The position numbers and the translations under genes were made by a program. A stretch of 36,216 bases of DNA from Halopseudomonas xiamenensis (GTDB taxonomy: Bacteria; Pseudomonadota; Gammaproteobacteria; Pseudomonadales; Pseudomonadaceae). The stretch is taken from positions 1-36,216 of the forward strand of contig NZ_JACLGO010000036.1 in assembly GCF_014219065.1 (NCBI RefSeq), read 5' to 3'. Within the stretch, counting starts at the first letter, position 1, and the number at the start of each line of letters is the position of its first letter. The notes under the pieces were generated by a model. It did not search any database, was not told where the DNA came from, and saw only the letters and a program-made list of their open reading frames with translations. Below are positions 23,742 to 31,815 of the stretch, piece by piece.

Positions 23742-24695
23742 ATGCATTTTTCCATTCCGACCCTGGCGCTGGCCGCCACCCTCGGCGTACTGGCCGGCTG
23801 CGCTGCCGGCACCGACCAGCGCCCGGCCGCCAGCATGATCGAGAGCGAAGGCTTCAGCACCCAGCTGCAATGTGGTCGACTGCCGGTCAGCGCCAGCGGG
23901 CAGGGCGAGCAGCTGCAGGTGGAGGTCAATGGCGAGCAGTTCGCCATGCGCCAGGCGATCAGTGCCTCGGGCGCCCGCTATGTTGCCGACACCGAGGAGG
24001 AGACCAGCCTGTGGTTCAAGGGCGAGCAGGCCTGGCTGGTGCTGCGCGGCGACGAATATCCATTGTGCGCGCCTGCCGGAAGCATCATCGAGCCGTTCCG
24101 CGCGTCCGGTAACGAACCCTTCTGGTCATTGACGCTGGAACAGGGCCTGTTGAGCCTGAACCGGCTGAACGAAGGCGAGTTGCCGGCCCAGCCCTATGTC
24201 ACCGAGGAGCGCGGCCAGGTCAGTACCGACGGTGCGCATCCGGTCAGTCTGCGGGTGACCGAGCAGCTGTGCCGCGACAGCATGAGCGGTATGCCCTTTC
24301 CGCAGCGGGCCAGCGTGCAGGTCGACGGCGCCACCCTGGAAGGCTGCGGCGGCGATCCGGCACGCCTGCTGCAGGGCGGTGAATGGGTGGTGGAGGATAT
24401 CGATGGCCGCGGCATCATCGACCGCTCGCGGGTGACCCTGAACTTCTGGCGCGATGGCCGGGTGACCGGGCGTGCCTCGTGCAACAACTTCATGGGACAA
24501 TACCAGCTGACCGGCGAGGGCCTGGGTATCGGCCAGACGGCCACCACCAGGATGGCCTGCGCGCCGTCGCTGATGGAGCAGGAGCAGCGGGTATTGCGTA
24601 ACCTGGAGAACCTGCAGGGCTTCGATTTCGATGACAGCGGCGCCCTGCTGCTGCGCGCGGGCTCCGGCTCGTTCAAGGCGCGTTTGGAAAACTGA
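23742..24695 (+). CDS. Lipoprotein with COG3650-like and META (HslJ-like) domains
   Basis: A 317-residue predicted lipoprotein. A signal peptide ends in the lipobox LAGC (Cys about residue 20). The middle part carries the GNEPFWSLTLEQG segment typical of COG3650-type domains, with VRMTE-like RVTEQLCRDSMSGMPFP further on. The C-terminal META domain (about 205-315) contains VTGRASCNNFMGQYQL and TRMACAPSLMEQEQ. Related proteins are envelope proteins linked to stress or antibiotic tolerance in some bacteria; no specific activity is known. AGAGGA precedes the ATG by about 8 bases. A GTG-start gene for an NnrU protein follows after 21 bases, suggesting an operon. Confidence 0.9.
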   Translation: MHFSIPTLALAATLGVLAGCAAGTDQRPAASMIESEGFSTQLQCGRLPVSASGQGEQLQVEVNGEQFAMRQAISASGARYVADTEEETSLWFKGEQAWLVLRGDEYPLCAPAGSIIEPFRASGNEPFWSLTLEQGLLSLNRLNEGELPAQPYVTEERGQVSTDGAHPVSLRVTEQLCRDSMSGMPFPQRASVQVDGATLEGCGGDPARLLQGGEWVVEDIDGRGIIDRSRVTLNFWRDGRVTGRASCNNFMGQYQLTGEGLGIGQTATTRMACAPSLMEQEQRVLRNLENLQGFDFDDSGALLLRAGSGSFKARLEN

Positions 24696-24716
24696 TAACA
24701 ATCAAGGAGATGAATC

Positions 24717-25298
24717 GTGTTGGCACTGATACTGGGACTACTGATCTTTCTCGGCGTGCATTCCACGCGCCTGTTCGCCGCCGATTGGCGTACCGCCCAG
24801 GTCGAGCGTCGTGGGCTGGGGGCCTGGAAGGGCCTGTATTCCGTCGTGGCGCTGGTCGGCCTGCTGCTGATCATCTGGGGTTACGGGCAGGCGCGGCTGG
24901 CGCCCACCTGGCTATGGGTATCGCCGGTCTGGACCCGTCATCTGGCGGCGTTGCTGACCATCCCGGCGTTCATCCTGCTGGCGGCGACCTATGTGCCGGG
25001 TACGCATATCAAGGCGCGGGTCGGCCATCCGATGCTGCTGGGGGTGAAGTTCTGGGCCCTGGCGCATCTGATTGCCAATGGCACCCTGGCCGACCTGCTG
25101 CTGTTCGGCGGCTTCCTGGCCTGGGCGGTGGCGCTGTACGTGGTCCTGCGCCGGCGTGACCGGCTGGCCGGGGTAAGCTATCCGGCGGTCGGTGCCAGCC
25201 GCGATGGCATTGCCATCGTCATCGGGCTGGTCGCCTGGGTGGTATTCGCCCTGTGGTTGCACGGGCCGCTGATCGGTGTCCGCCCGTTCGGCGGTTGA
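24717..25298 (+). CDS. NnrU family membrane protein
   Basis: A 193-residue integral membrane protein with about five or six helices, beginning MLALILGLLIFLGVHSTRLF, the characteristic NnrU N terminus with HS after the first helix. LGVKFWALAHLIANGTLADLLLF is the other conserved family region. NnrU is encoded near nitrite/nitric oxide reductase genes in some alphaproteobacteria, but the function is unknown and no denitrification gene lies here. The start is GTG at 24717 with AAGGAGA 7 bases upstream. Confidence 0.88.
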   Translation: MLALILGLLIFLGVHSTRLFAADWRTAQVERRGLGAWKGLYSVVALVGLLLIIWGYGQARLAPTWLWVSPVWTRHLAALLTIPAFILLAATYVPGTHIKARVGHPMLLGVKFWALAHLIANGTLADLLLFGGFLAWAVALYVVLRRRDRLAGVSYPAVGASRDGIAIVIGLVAWVVFALWLHGPLIGVRPFGG

Positions 25299-25371
25299 TC
25301 GCTGGCTGCCGGCGGGTTGCTGGCTTTCATTACCTTGGCAGCCGCGCGGCTGCCTACCCGGGAGTATGACC

Positions 25372-26343
25372 ATGCAATTGCTGTATCCGGAGATAAAACC
25401 CTTCGCCCGGCATGACCTGGCGGTGGCAGCGCCGCATGTGCTGTATGTCGACGAGAGCGGGCAGCAGAACGGCCTGCCGGTGGTCTTCATCCACGGCGGG
25501 CCGGGTGGGGGCTGCGACAACCTGAGCCGGCGTTTCTTCGACCCGTCGATCTATCGCATCATCACCTTCGACCAGCGCGGTGCCGGGCGTTCCACGCCCC
25601 ATGCCAGCCTGGAGGACAACACCACCAGCGCGCTGATCGAGGACCTGGAAGCCCTGCGCAACCACCTGGGTATCGACAAGTGGGTACTGTTCGGTGGCTC
25701 CTGGGGCTCGACCCTGGCGCTGGCCTATGCCCAGGCGCATCCGCAGCGGGTGCTGGGCATGATCCTGCGCGGCATCTTCCTGTGCCGCGACCAGGATATC
25801 CACTGGTTCTACCAGGAAGGTGCCAGCCGCATCTTTCCCGACTATTGGGAGGAGTACCAGTCGCTGATTCCCGAAGCCGAGCGCGGCGACATGGTTGCCG
25901 CCTATTACCGCCGGCTGACCGGGGATGACGAAATCTGCCAGATGCACGCCGCCCGGGCCTGGTCCGCCTGGGAGGGACGCTGCGCCACGCTGCGCCCCAG
26001 CAACCAGGTGGTCGAGCGTTTTACCGATGCGCGCCGGGCCCTGGCCATGGCCCGCATCGAGTGCCATTACTTCATCAACAAGGCATTCATGCAGCCGGAC
26101 CAACTGCTGCGCGAGATGCCCAGGATCGAACACATACCCGGCATCATCGTGCATGGTCGCTACGACATCATCTGCCCGTTGGACAATGCCCTGGCGCTGC
26201 ACCAGCGCTGGCCGGGCAGCGAACTGCAGATCATTCGTGACGCCGGCCACTCCGCCTCGGAGCCGGGCATCGCCGACGCCCTGGTACGCGCCACCCAGAG
26301 CATGGCGCGGCAATTGCTCAAGCTTGAGCCGGAGGCAGAATAG
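25372..26343 (+). CDS. pip: Proline iminopeptidase
   Basis: A 323-residue alpha/beta-hydrolase of peptidase family S33 that removes N-terminal proline from peptides. HGGPGGG near residue 41 forms the oxyanion hole. The nucleophile serine is in GGSWGS, the catalytic aspartate in HGRYDIICP, and the histidine in [10 protein letters not shown]. No signal peptide is visible, so it is cytosolic. The ATG at 25372 has GGGAG at 7 bases; the ATG two codons before is too close to that site. Its TAG stop shares a base with the GTG start of dtd, the same pip-dtd order as in P. aeruginosa. Confidence 0.95.
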   Translation: MQLLYPEIKPFARHDLAVAAPHVLYVDESGQQNGLPVVFIHGGPGGGCDNLSRRFFDPSIYRIITFDQRGAGRSTPHASLEDNTTSALIEDLEALRNHLGIDKWVLFGGSWGSTLALAYAQAHPQRVLGMILRGIFLCRDQDIHWFYQEGASRIFPDYWEEYQSLIPEAERGDMVAAYYRRLTGDDEICQMHAARAWSAWEGRCATLRPSNQVVERFTDARRALAMARIECHYFINKAFMQPDQLLREMPRIEHIPGIIVHGRYDIICPLDNALALHQRWPGSELQIIRDAGHSASEPGIADALVRATQSMARQLLKLEPEAE

Positions 26344-26780
26344 TGAAGGGATTGCTGCAACGGGTCAGCCAGGCGCGGGTCGAGGTCGGCGGCGAGATCG
26401 TCGGTGCCATCGACCAGGGGCTGCTGGTGCTGGTCGGTATCGAGCCCCAGGATGACCGCGCCAGCGCCGACCGGCTGCTGCACAAGCTGCTCAATTACCG
26501 GGTATTCGCTGACGTCGAGGGGCGCATGAACTGCTCGGTCCAGGATATCCAGGGTGGCCTGCTGCTGGTTTCCCAGTTCACCCTGGCCGCCGACACTCGC
26601 AAGGGGCTGCGCCCGGGCTTTTCCACCGCGGCCCCGCCCCAGCAGGCCGAGGAACTGTTCGACTACCTGCTGGCGCAGGCTCGCCAGGGTTGGTCGCAGG
26701 TAGCCACCGGCCGCTTCGGTGCCGACATGCAGGTGCACCTGGTCAATGACGGCCCGGTGACCATCCTGCTGGAGACCTGA
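26343..26780 (+). CDS. dtd: D-aminoacyl-tRNA deacylase
   Basis: A 145-residue homodimeric enzyme that hydrolyses D-aminoacyl-tRNA (and glycyl-tRNA-Ala) for chiral proofreading. Both active-site motifs are present: SQFTLAAD (about 78-85) and NDGPVT near the C terminus (about 134-139). It starts with GTG at 26343, overlapping the last base of the pip stop codon, so translation is coupled. Confidence 0.96.
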   Translation: MKGLLQRVSQARVEVGGEIVGAIDQGLLVLVGIEPQDDRASADRLLHKLLNYRVFADVEGRMNCSVQDIQGGLLLVSQFTLAADTRKGLRPGFSTAAPPQQAEELFDYLLAQARQGWSQVATGRFGADMQVHLVNDGPVTILLET

Positions 26781-26787
26781 TCTTGCC

Positions 26788-26862
26788 TCTGTAGGAGGCC
26801 CGCCTCGGGCCGATAGCGCTGTTCGGCGGGTCCGCTATCGCGCCGGGGCGGCGCTCCGACAA
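26788..26862. repeat. REP doublet (REPIN-like) after dtd
   Basis: Two 25-nt arms at 26794-26818 and 26833-26857 are inverted copies with 20 of 25 positions complementary, separated by 14 nt. The inner 8 bases (CGATAGCG/CGCTATCG) pair perfectly. The GTAGGAG edge and GGAG-N-CGCC core are typical of pseudomonad REP elements. It lies in the 158-base gap between convergent dtd and the DsbA-like gene; the remaining bases show nothing else. Confidence 0.7.
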
Positions 26863-26938
26863 GGACGACCCTTCCAGAAAGGTGGATGCTCCCACAAGGA
26901 TGTTTCCAGACGAAGCAGGACCCTGGGCTGGTTGTCTA

Positions 26939-27523
26939 TCAGCCTAGGGCTTCCTCGACAAAATCCAGTCGATCCTGGCCGAAGAACATCTCGTCGCCGA
27001 CGAACATGGTCGGTGCGCCGAACACCCCGCGTTCGATGGCCTGCTCGGTGATCTGCCGCAGCCGGTCCTTGACCGCCGGATCGTTGAGCTTCTGCAGCAG
27101 CTCGGCGGTATCGAAGCCTGCGCCAGCCAGCACCTCGGCGAGCACCTCGGGGTTGCCCATGTCCTTGCCATCCACCCACATGGCCTGGAACACCGCCTCG
27201 ACATAGGGCACGAAGCGTTCCGTGCCGAGGTAGGCAGCGGCGCCACGCATCAGCTGCATGGTATTGATCGGAAAGAACGGGTTGTGCGCAAAGGGTACGC
27301 CGTAGCGTCGGGCGAAGCGCAGGAAGTCGACCCGGGTATAGCGGCCCTTGGCCGGGATGGTGGCCGGCGAGGCATTGCCCGTGGCCTTGAACACGCCACC
27401 CAGCAGCATCGGCTGGTATACCACCTCGGCGTCGTGGCGCTGCGCCAGCTTGGCTATCTGGGTCCAGGCCAGGTAGCTGGCCGGGCTGCCCACGTCAAAG
27501 AAGAACTCCACCTGCTTGCTCAT
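26939..27523 (-). CDS. DsbA-family/2-hydroxychromene-2-carboxylate isomerase-like protein
   Basis: A 194-residue thioredoxin-fold protein of the DsbA/kappa-class glutathione-transferase group. It starts MSKQVEFFFDVGSPASYLAW, with a serine-proline pair where DsbA has CxxC. This matches 2-hydroxychromene-2-carboxylate isomerases, which use glutathione. GVFGAPTMFVGDEMFFGQDR near the C terminus holds the cis-proline region. No signal peptide is present. GGAGTG precedes the ATG at 27523. It lies 28 bases downstream of the SDR gene and is probably cotranscribed under HxlR control, suggesting detoxification of an aromatic or electrophilic compound (inference). Confidence 0.88.
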   Translation of the reverse strand: MSKQVEFFFDVGSPASYLAWTQIAKLAQRHDAEVVYQPMLLGGVFKATGNASPATIPAKGRYTRVDFLRFARRYGVPFAHNPFFPINTMQLMRGAAAYLGTERFVPYVEAVFQAMWVDGKDMGNPEVLAEVLAGAGFDTAELLQKLNDPAVKDRLRQITEQAIERGVFGAPTMFVGDEMFFGQDRLDFVEEALG

Positions 27524-27551
27524 GCTTGTCACTCCAGTCTCAGTCAAAGGG

Positions 27552-28280
27552 TCAGAAGGTTTCCATCCACGGTCGCAGGTCCAGCTCGTGGGTCCAGCAA
27601 TCACGCGGCTGGCAATGCAACTGCCAGTATTGCTCGGCGATATGCTCCGGATCGAGAATGCCAGCCTGCTCCTTCAGAGCATAGCGCTCGGGGAAGTTGT
27701 CGCGGATAAAGGCGGTGTCGATGGCGCCATCGATGATCGGGTGGGCGACATGGATACCCTGCGGGCCGAGCTCGCGGGCCATGCTCTGGGCCAGGGCGCG
27801 CAGGGCGAACTTGGCGCCGGCGAAGGCGCTGAAGCCGCTGCCGCCGCGCAGCGAGGCGGTGGCGCCGGTGAAGATGATGGTGCCGCGGCCGCGCGGCAGC
27901 ATGGCCTTGGCCGCCTCGCGGCCGGTGAGAAAGCCCGCCAGCGCGGCCATCTCCCAGACCTTGCGATAGACCCGCTCGGTGGTTTCGGTGATGCTGAAGC
28001 GCACGTTGGCGCCGATATTGAACACCACCACTTCGATGGGCCCGATCTGCTGCTCGATATGGCTGAACAGCTCGATCATCTGCTCGTCACTGCGGGCGTC
28101 GCAGCCGAACGGGTGAGCGCTGCCACCAGCCTGCTCGATGCTCTCGACCAGGGGCGCCAGCTTGTCGGCCTGGCGGCGGGTGACGCACAGGGTGAAACCC
28201 TCGCGGGCAAAACGCTGGGCAATGGCGCCGCCGGTGGCATCGCCGGCACCGATGACTACGGCAACGGGTGGTCTGGACAT
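27552..28280 (-). CDS. Short-chain dehydrogenase/reductase-like protein with altered catalytic residues
   Basis: A 242-residue Rossmann protein. The dinucleotide-binding loop is VVIGAGDATGGAIAQRF (about 8-24), with NIGAN at 88-92 replacing the usual NNAG. At the catalytic site the canonical YxxxK becomes Phe153-x3-Lys157 (SAFAGAKFALRA), and the usual serine position (about 140) is alanine in FTGATAS. I recall a similar FTGATAS...AF.SAKFALR pattern in a wider SDR subgroup, so this is likely a natural subclass rather than decay. Reaction unknown. AGGAG lies 8 bases before the ATG. It is the first gene of the pair with the DsbA-like gene and divergent from an HxlR regulator. Confidence 0.88.
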   Translation of the reverse strand: MSRPPVAVVIGAGDATGGAIAQRFAREGFTLCVTRRQADKLAPLVESIEQAGGSAHPFGCDARSDEQMIELFSHIEQQIGPIEVVVFNIGANVRFSITETTERVYRKVWEMAALAGFLTGREAAKAMLPRGRGTIIFTGATASLRGGSGFSAFAGAKFALRALAQSMARELGPQGIHVAHPIIDGAIDTAFIRDNFPERYALKEQAGILDPEHIAEQYWQLHCQPRDCWTHELDLRPWMETF

Positions 28281-28301
28281 GGATAAGGCTCCTGCTTATG
28301 G

Positions 28302-28352
28302 GTTCTTTTTTGGAACTTATTAGATAGTCAGTTTCTTTTTGGAACTTGTCAA
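28302..28352. promoter_or_regulatory. SDR promoter with paired AAGTTCC repeats (candidate HxlR operator)
   Basis: Leftward, TTGACA (28352-28347) is followed after 17 bases by GACTAT, a plausible but weak -10. Two near-identical repeats AAGTTCCAAAAA(A)GAA lie at about 28302-28318 and 28331-28347, 29 bases apart. One lies within the spacer and one just downstream of the -10, where a bound repressor would block transcription. The gap is shared by the divergent SDR and hxlR-like genes. Confidence 0.6.
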
Positions 28353-28400
28353 GCTATCCTGTGACCATTGTTCAAGACTGTCGTTTGCCGAGGATAGGGT

Positions 28401-28886
28401 ATGCGCTGGGAAGAGTTGGATCAGCAGCCGTGTTCGTTGTCTCGCACCCTGGCGGTGGTCGGTGACCGCTGGACGCTGCTGGTGCTGCGCGACTGCTTTC
28501 TCGGGGTGCGGCGTTTCGACGAGTTCGAGAAGCGTCTCGGCGTGACCCGCCACGTGCTGGCCGACCGGCTGAAGAAACTGGTCGAGTACGGCGTGCTGGT
28601 CAAGGTCCCCTACCAGCAGCGGCCGCTACGTGAAGAATACCGGCTGACCGAGCGTGGCCTGGAGTTGCACCCGGCGATCATGGCGCTGGTCAGCTGGGGC
28701 GACCGGCATATGGCCGATGAGCGCGGCGCGCCGATCCGGCATGTGCACAAGGGCTGTGGCCAGGCCATGCGCCCGGTCATGGTGTGTTCCGAATGTGCCG
28801 AGCCGGTGAGTGCCCGGGACATCCTGGTGCAGGTGGGCGAGGGCTGGGAGGGACAGGTCGGCGAGCTGTTGCCGGCAGCGCGCTGA
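28401..28886 (+). CDS. HxlR-family transcriptional regulator with C-terminal Cys cluster
   Basis: A 161-residue winged-helix regulator. The HxlR domain covers about 5-100: CSLSRTLAVVGDRWTLLVLR, RRFDEFEKRLGVTRHVLADR and the wing LREEYRLTERG. The C-terminal extension (about 105-161) carries His116-x2-Cys119 and Cys129-x2-Cys132 (VCSEC), spaced like a small zinc-ribbon or redox site. HxlR regulators commonly repress oxidoreductases in response to aldehydes or reactive electrophiles. It is divergent from the SDR/DsbA-like pair and presumably controls it. The stop codon abuts the rsmE stop codon with no base between. Confidence 0.9.
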   Translation: MRWEELDQQPCSLSRTLAVVGDRWTLLVLRDCFLGVRRFDEFEKRLGVTRHVLADRLKKLVEYGVLVKVPYQQRPLREEYRLTERGLELHPAIMALVSWGDRHMADERGAPIRHVHKGCGQAMRPVMVCSECAEPVSARDILVQVGEGWEGQVGELLPAAR

Positions 28887-29594
28887 TCAGCCGAGTCGGG
28901 CGATCAGCGCGGTCACCGCGGTTTCCACCCGCAGGATGCGTTCACCCAGCTGCACCGGCTGCAGGCCGGCGGCGCTCAGCTTGTCCACCTCGTAGGGAAT
29001 CCAGCCGCCTTCCGGACCGATCGCCAGGGTGATGGGTCCGGTCACTGCGCGGGGGCAGGGGGGATGGTCGCCGGGGTGGGCGACCAGTCCGAGGCTGTCG
29101 CCGAGCAGGCCGGGCAAACGGTCTTCGACGAAGGGCTTGAAGCGTTTCTCGATGCGAACCCTCGGCAGGAGCGTATCGCGCGCCTGCTCCAGCCCCAGCA
29201 GCAGGTTCTCACGGATCACCTCGGGCTGCAGGAAGGGGGTCTGCCAGAAGCTCTTTTCCACCCGGTAGCTGTTCAGCAGGATGATCTCGGCCACCCCGAG
29301 GCTGGCGCAATGCTGCAGGATGCGACGGAACATCTTCGGCCTGGGCATGGCCAGCAGCAGGGTCAGCGGCAGCTTGGCCGGGGGCGGCTGATCGAGTTCG
29401 AGCCGCAGTTCGGCATGCTGCTCATCCAGCGCCAGTACCTGGCCTTCGCCCATCAGCCCGTCGATCCGGCCGACCCGCAGACGGTCGCCCACGGCCACCT
29501 GCTGGATCTCCAGCATGTGCTGCAGGCGCCGGCCACTGAGGCGTGCCCGCTGCGGCGCGATGAAGTCATGCTCCTCGAGCAGCAACAGGTTCAT
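28887..29594 (-). CDS. rsmE: 16S rRNA (uracil1498-N3)-methyltransferase RsmE
   Basis: A 235-residue SPOUT methyltransferase that uses S-adenosylmethionine to methylate U1498 of 16S rRNA. An N-terminal PUA-like domain (about 1-70, [31 protein letters not shown]) is followed by the knotted SPOUT domain with LAIGPEGGWIPYEVD and LGERILRVETAVTALIARLG. It starts within the tatC stop codon (ATGA overlap) and is the last gene of the leftward ubi-his-tat operon, as in P. aeruginosa. Confidence 0.95.
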   Translation of the reverse strand: MNLLLLEEHDFIAPQRARLSGRRLQHMLEIQQVAVGDRLRVGRIDGLMGEGQVLALDEQHAELRLELDQPPPAKLPLTLLLAMPRPKMFRRILQHCASLGVAEIILLNSYRVEKSFWQTPFLQPEVIRENLLLGLEQARDTLLPRVRIEKRFKPFVEDRLPGLLGDSLGLVAHPGDHPPCPRAVTGPITLAIGPEGGWIPYEVDKLSAAGLQPVQLGERILRVETAVTALIARLG

Positions 29595-30373
29595 GCGCCG
29601 GGGCTGTCGTCCTGGCTTTCGGCCTGTTCCCGGTTTACCGGCTTGAGCATGCCGGCGAACAGGATGCCGACCTCGTACAGCAGCCACATGGGCACCGCCA
29701 ACATGGTCTGGGAGATCACGTCCGGTGGTGTCAGCAGCATGCCGATGACGAAACAGCCGATGACCACATAGGGACGGATCTGCTTGAGCTTGGCCACGTC
29801 CACCACCCCGGCGAGCACCAGCAGCACGGTGGCTACCGGTATCTCGAAGGCCAGGCCGAAGGCCAGGAATAGCGTCATCACGAAGTCGAGATAGCTGTTG
29901 ATGTCGGTCATCACCGTTACCCCTTCGGGGGCGACGCTGGTGAAGAAGCCGAACACCAGCGGGAACACCGCATAGTAGGCGAAGGCCATGCCGGCATAGA
30001 ACAATATGATGCTCGATGCCAGCAGTGGCAGGGCGATGCGCTTTTCATGCTTGTACAGCCCCGGTGCGATGAAGCCCCAGATCTGGTGCAGGACGAAGGG
30101 CATGGCCAGGAACAGCGCGCTGATCAGCGCCAGCTTGAACGGCGTGAGAAACGGCGAGGCCACATCCGTGGCGATCATGCTGGTGCCCTCGGGCAGGTAG
30201 ACCCGCAGCGGCTCGGAGATGAAGGTGTAGAGATCGTTGGCGAAATAGAACAACCCGGCGAAGATCAGCAGCCAGATCACTATGATGCGCAGCAACCGGG
30301 AACGCAGTTCGGTCAGGTGGGCGACCAGCGGCATGTCGCCGCTGGTGTTCTGCTCGGGTAACTTGTCACTCAT
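29591..30373 (-). CDS. tatC: Sec-independent protein translocase TatC
   Basis: A 260-residue six-helix inner-membrane protein that, with TatB, recognises twin-arginine signal peptides. The N-terminal [16 protein letters not shown] and the cytosolic [20 protein letters not shown] loops are the conserved signal-binding regions; the [16 protein letters not shown] helix is also typical. It overlaps tatB by 4 bases upstream and rsmE by 4 downstream, indicating coupled translation. Confidence 0.97.
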   Translation of the reverse strand: MSDKLPEQNTSGDMPLVAHLTELRSRLLRIIVIWLLIFAGLFYFANDLYTFISEPLRVYLPEGTSMIATDVASPFLTPFKLALISALFLAMPFVLHQIWGFIAPGLYKHEKRIALPLLASSIILFYAGMAFAYYAVFPLVFGFFTSVAPEGVTVMTDINSYLDFVMTLFLAFGLAFEIPVATVLLVLAGVVDVAKLKQIRPYVVIGCFVIGMLLTPPDVISQTMLAVPMWLLYEVGILFAGMLKPVNREQAESQDDSPGA

Positions 30374-30786
30374 TTGGGCGCAGCCGGATGGTCGTCAGTG
30401 GATGAAGGGGCGGGGCTGGCGGCAGGAACCGTGGCATCGTCGGTCGCTGTCGGCGCATCGGTGCTCTGCACTGCTGGCGCCTGTGAGGGCGCAGTGGCCT
30501 GTTCCGCGTCCTCGCCCTGGCTGGCGCGTTTGACATTGGAGGCTGGCTTGGCGGTGCCCGGCTTCTTCGCCAGGTCAGCCATGATCTTCTCGTTATGCAG
30601 TGCCTGGCGGATTTCGTCGGCGCCCATTTCCCGTTCCACCTGGCTGCGCACGTCCGCCAGGCTGCGCTTGATCCGGCCGATATACAGGCCGGCCATGCGC
30701 ACCGCGCCGGGCAACCGTTCCGGGCCCAGCACCAGCAGGGCGACGATCGCCACCAACACCATTTCCAGAAAACCGATATCGAACAT
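30370..30786 (-). CDS. tatB: Sec-independent protein translocase subunit TatB
   Basis: A 138-residue protein with one N-terminal membrane helix ([20 protein letters not shown]), the conserved [13 protein letters not shown] hinge, and an amphipathic helix around residues 25-65. The C-terminal tail is rich in Ala, Pro and Thr and poorly conserved, as usual. TatB forms the substrate-receptor complex with TatC. The gene begins 6 bases after tatA and overlaps tatC by 4 bases. Confidence 0.96.
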   Translation of the reverse strand: MFDIGFLEMVLVAIVALLVLGPERLPGAVRMAGLYIGRIKRSLADVRSQVEREMGADEIRQALHNEKIMADLAKKPGTAKPASNVKRASQGEDAEQATAPSQAPAVQSTDAPTATDDATVPAASPAPSSTDDHPAAPK

Positions 30787-30792
30787 GGACCA

Positions 30793-31023
30793 TCAGTCCT
30801 TGTGCTGAGTGGATTCCGTTTTCTGTTCGGGTTTGACGTCCAGGGTTTCGCCCTTGCGCTCTTCCACCGAGGGTTTGTCGTCGTCATTCATCGACTTGCG
30901 AAAGCCCTTGATCGCCTCGCCCACATCTCCACCAATGCCCTTGAGCCGCTTGGTGCCGAACAACAGGATGACGATCAGCAGGATGATCGCCAGTTGCCAG
31001 ATACTGATTCCACCTAAACCCAT
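30793..31023 (-). CDS. tatA: Twin-arginine translocase pore subunit TatA
   Basis: A 76-residue protein with a short membrane helix ([15 protein letters not shown]), the [20 protein letters not shown] hinge and amphipathic helix, and a charged C-terminal tail. TatA oligomers form the export path for folded Tat substrates. GGAGGT precedes the ATG. It is located 21 bases after hisE and is the first of the tatABC genes. Confidence 0.96.
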   Translation of the reverse strand: MGLGGISIWQLAIILLIVILLFGTKRLKGIGGDVGEAIKGFRKSMNDDDKPSVEERKGETLDVKPEQKTESTQHKD

Positions 31024-31044
31024 CTCAACCTCCAGGGCAGTGCC

Positions 31045-31377
31045 CTACTTGTGTGCTCGCGCTGCTTTCTCGGCCAGGCCGGACAAGTCAAAACGCCGTT
31101 CCAGTTCATTCAATACATCATCCGGGCCGAGGTCCAGGTGACTGAGCATGACCAGCGTATGAAACCACAGATCAGCGGTTTCATAAATCAGCTCGGCCTT
31201 GTCACCGGACTGCTGGCAATCCTTGGCCGCCAGCAGGGTCTCGGTGCATTCCTCGCCGACCTTTTCCAGGATCTTGTTCAGGCCCTTGGCATGCAGGCTG
31301 GCGACATAGGAGCTGTCGGCTGCCGCCTGCTTGCGTTGCTCCAGCACCTCGGCCAGGCGCGTGAGCGTGTCATTCAT
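31045..31377 (-). CDS. hisE: Phosphoribosyl-ATP pyrophosphatase
   Basis: A 110-residue MazG-like enzyme, second step of histidine synthesis, cleaving PR-ATP to PR-AMP and pyrophosphate. The [16 protein letters not shown] motif (acidic EExxE metal ligands) and [13 protein letters not shown] are diagnostic. The start [12 protein letters not shown] at 31377 matches P. aeruginosa HisE; an ATG four codons upstream (31389) has a better ribosome site (GGAAG at 7-8 bases) and could be the real start. Either way it overlaps the end of hisI. HisE and HisI are separate proteins here, unlike the fused enteric HisIE. Confidence 0.94.
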   Translation of the reverse strand: MNDTLTRLAEVLEQRKQAAADSSYVASLHAKGLNKILEKVGEECTETLLAAKDCQQSGDKAELIYETADLWFHTLVMLSHLDLGPDDVLNELERRFDLSGLAEKAARAHK

Positions 31378-31783
31378 GCTTGTGCTCATAGATATCTTCC
31401 GGGTTCTTGATGACAGGATCACTGTCCTGCCAGTGACCATCCTTGAAAACCTTGTAGAAGCAGCTCTGGCGCCCGGTATGGCAGGCGATGCCGCCGCGTT
31501 GCTCGACCTGCATGATGATCACGTCGTTGTCGCAGTCCAGGCGCAATTCATGCAGGACCTGGATATGCCCGGACTCCTCGCCCTTGCGCCACAGCTTGCG
31601 CCGCGAGCGTGACCAGTAGATCGCGCGCTGCTCCCGTGCGGTCAGTTGCAGCGCCTCGCGGTTCATCCAGGCGACCATCAGTACCCGGCCGCTGGCAGCA
31701 TCCTGGGCAATGGCGGGTATCAGGCCGTCGGCATCCCATTTGATGCAGTCCAGCCAGTCGGTATCGGTATGCGTATCGGTCAT
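31370..31783 (-). CDS. hisI: Phosphoribosyl-AMP cyclohydrolase
   Basis: A 137-residue Zn/Mg enzyme for step three of histidine synthesis, opening the adenine ring of PR-AMP. Conserved segments are [33 protein letters not shown], the metal-binding LDCDND, and [15 protein letters not shown] with zinc-ligand cysteines. The N terminus ([12 protein letters not shown]) is slightly longer than that of P. aeruginosa and lacks a clear Shine-Dalgarno. It lies 32 bases downstream of ubiB. Confidence 0.95.
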   Translation of the reverse strand: MTDTHTDTDWLDCIKWDADGLIPAIAQDAASGRVLMVAWMNREALQLTAREQRAIYWSRSRRKLWRKGEESGHIQVLHELRLDCDNDVIIMQVEQRGGIACHTGRQSCFYKVFKDGHWQDSDPVIKNPEDIYEHKHE

Positions 31784-31815
31784 GTCGGTCGTTGTGCCAG
31801 GGACGTGGGTAGGGG

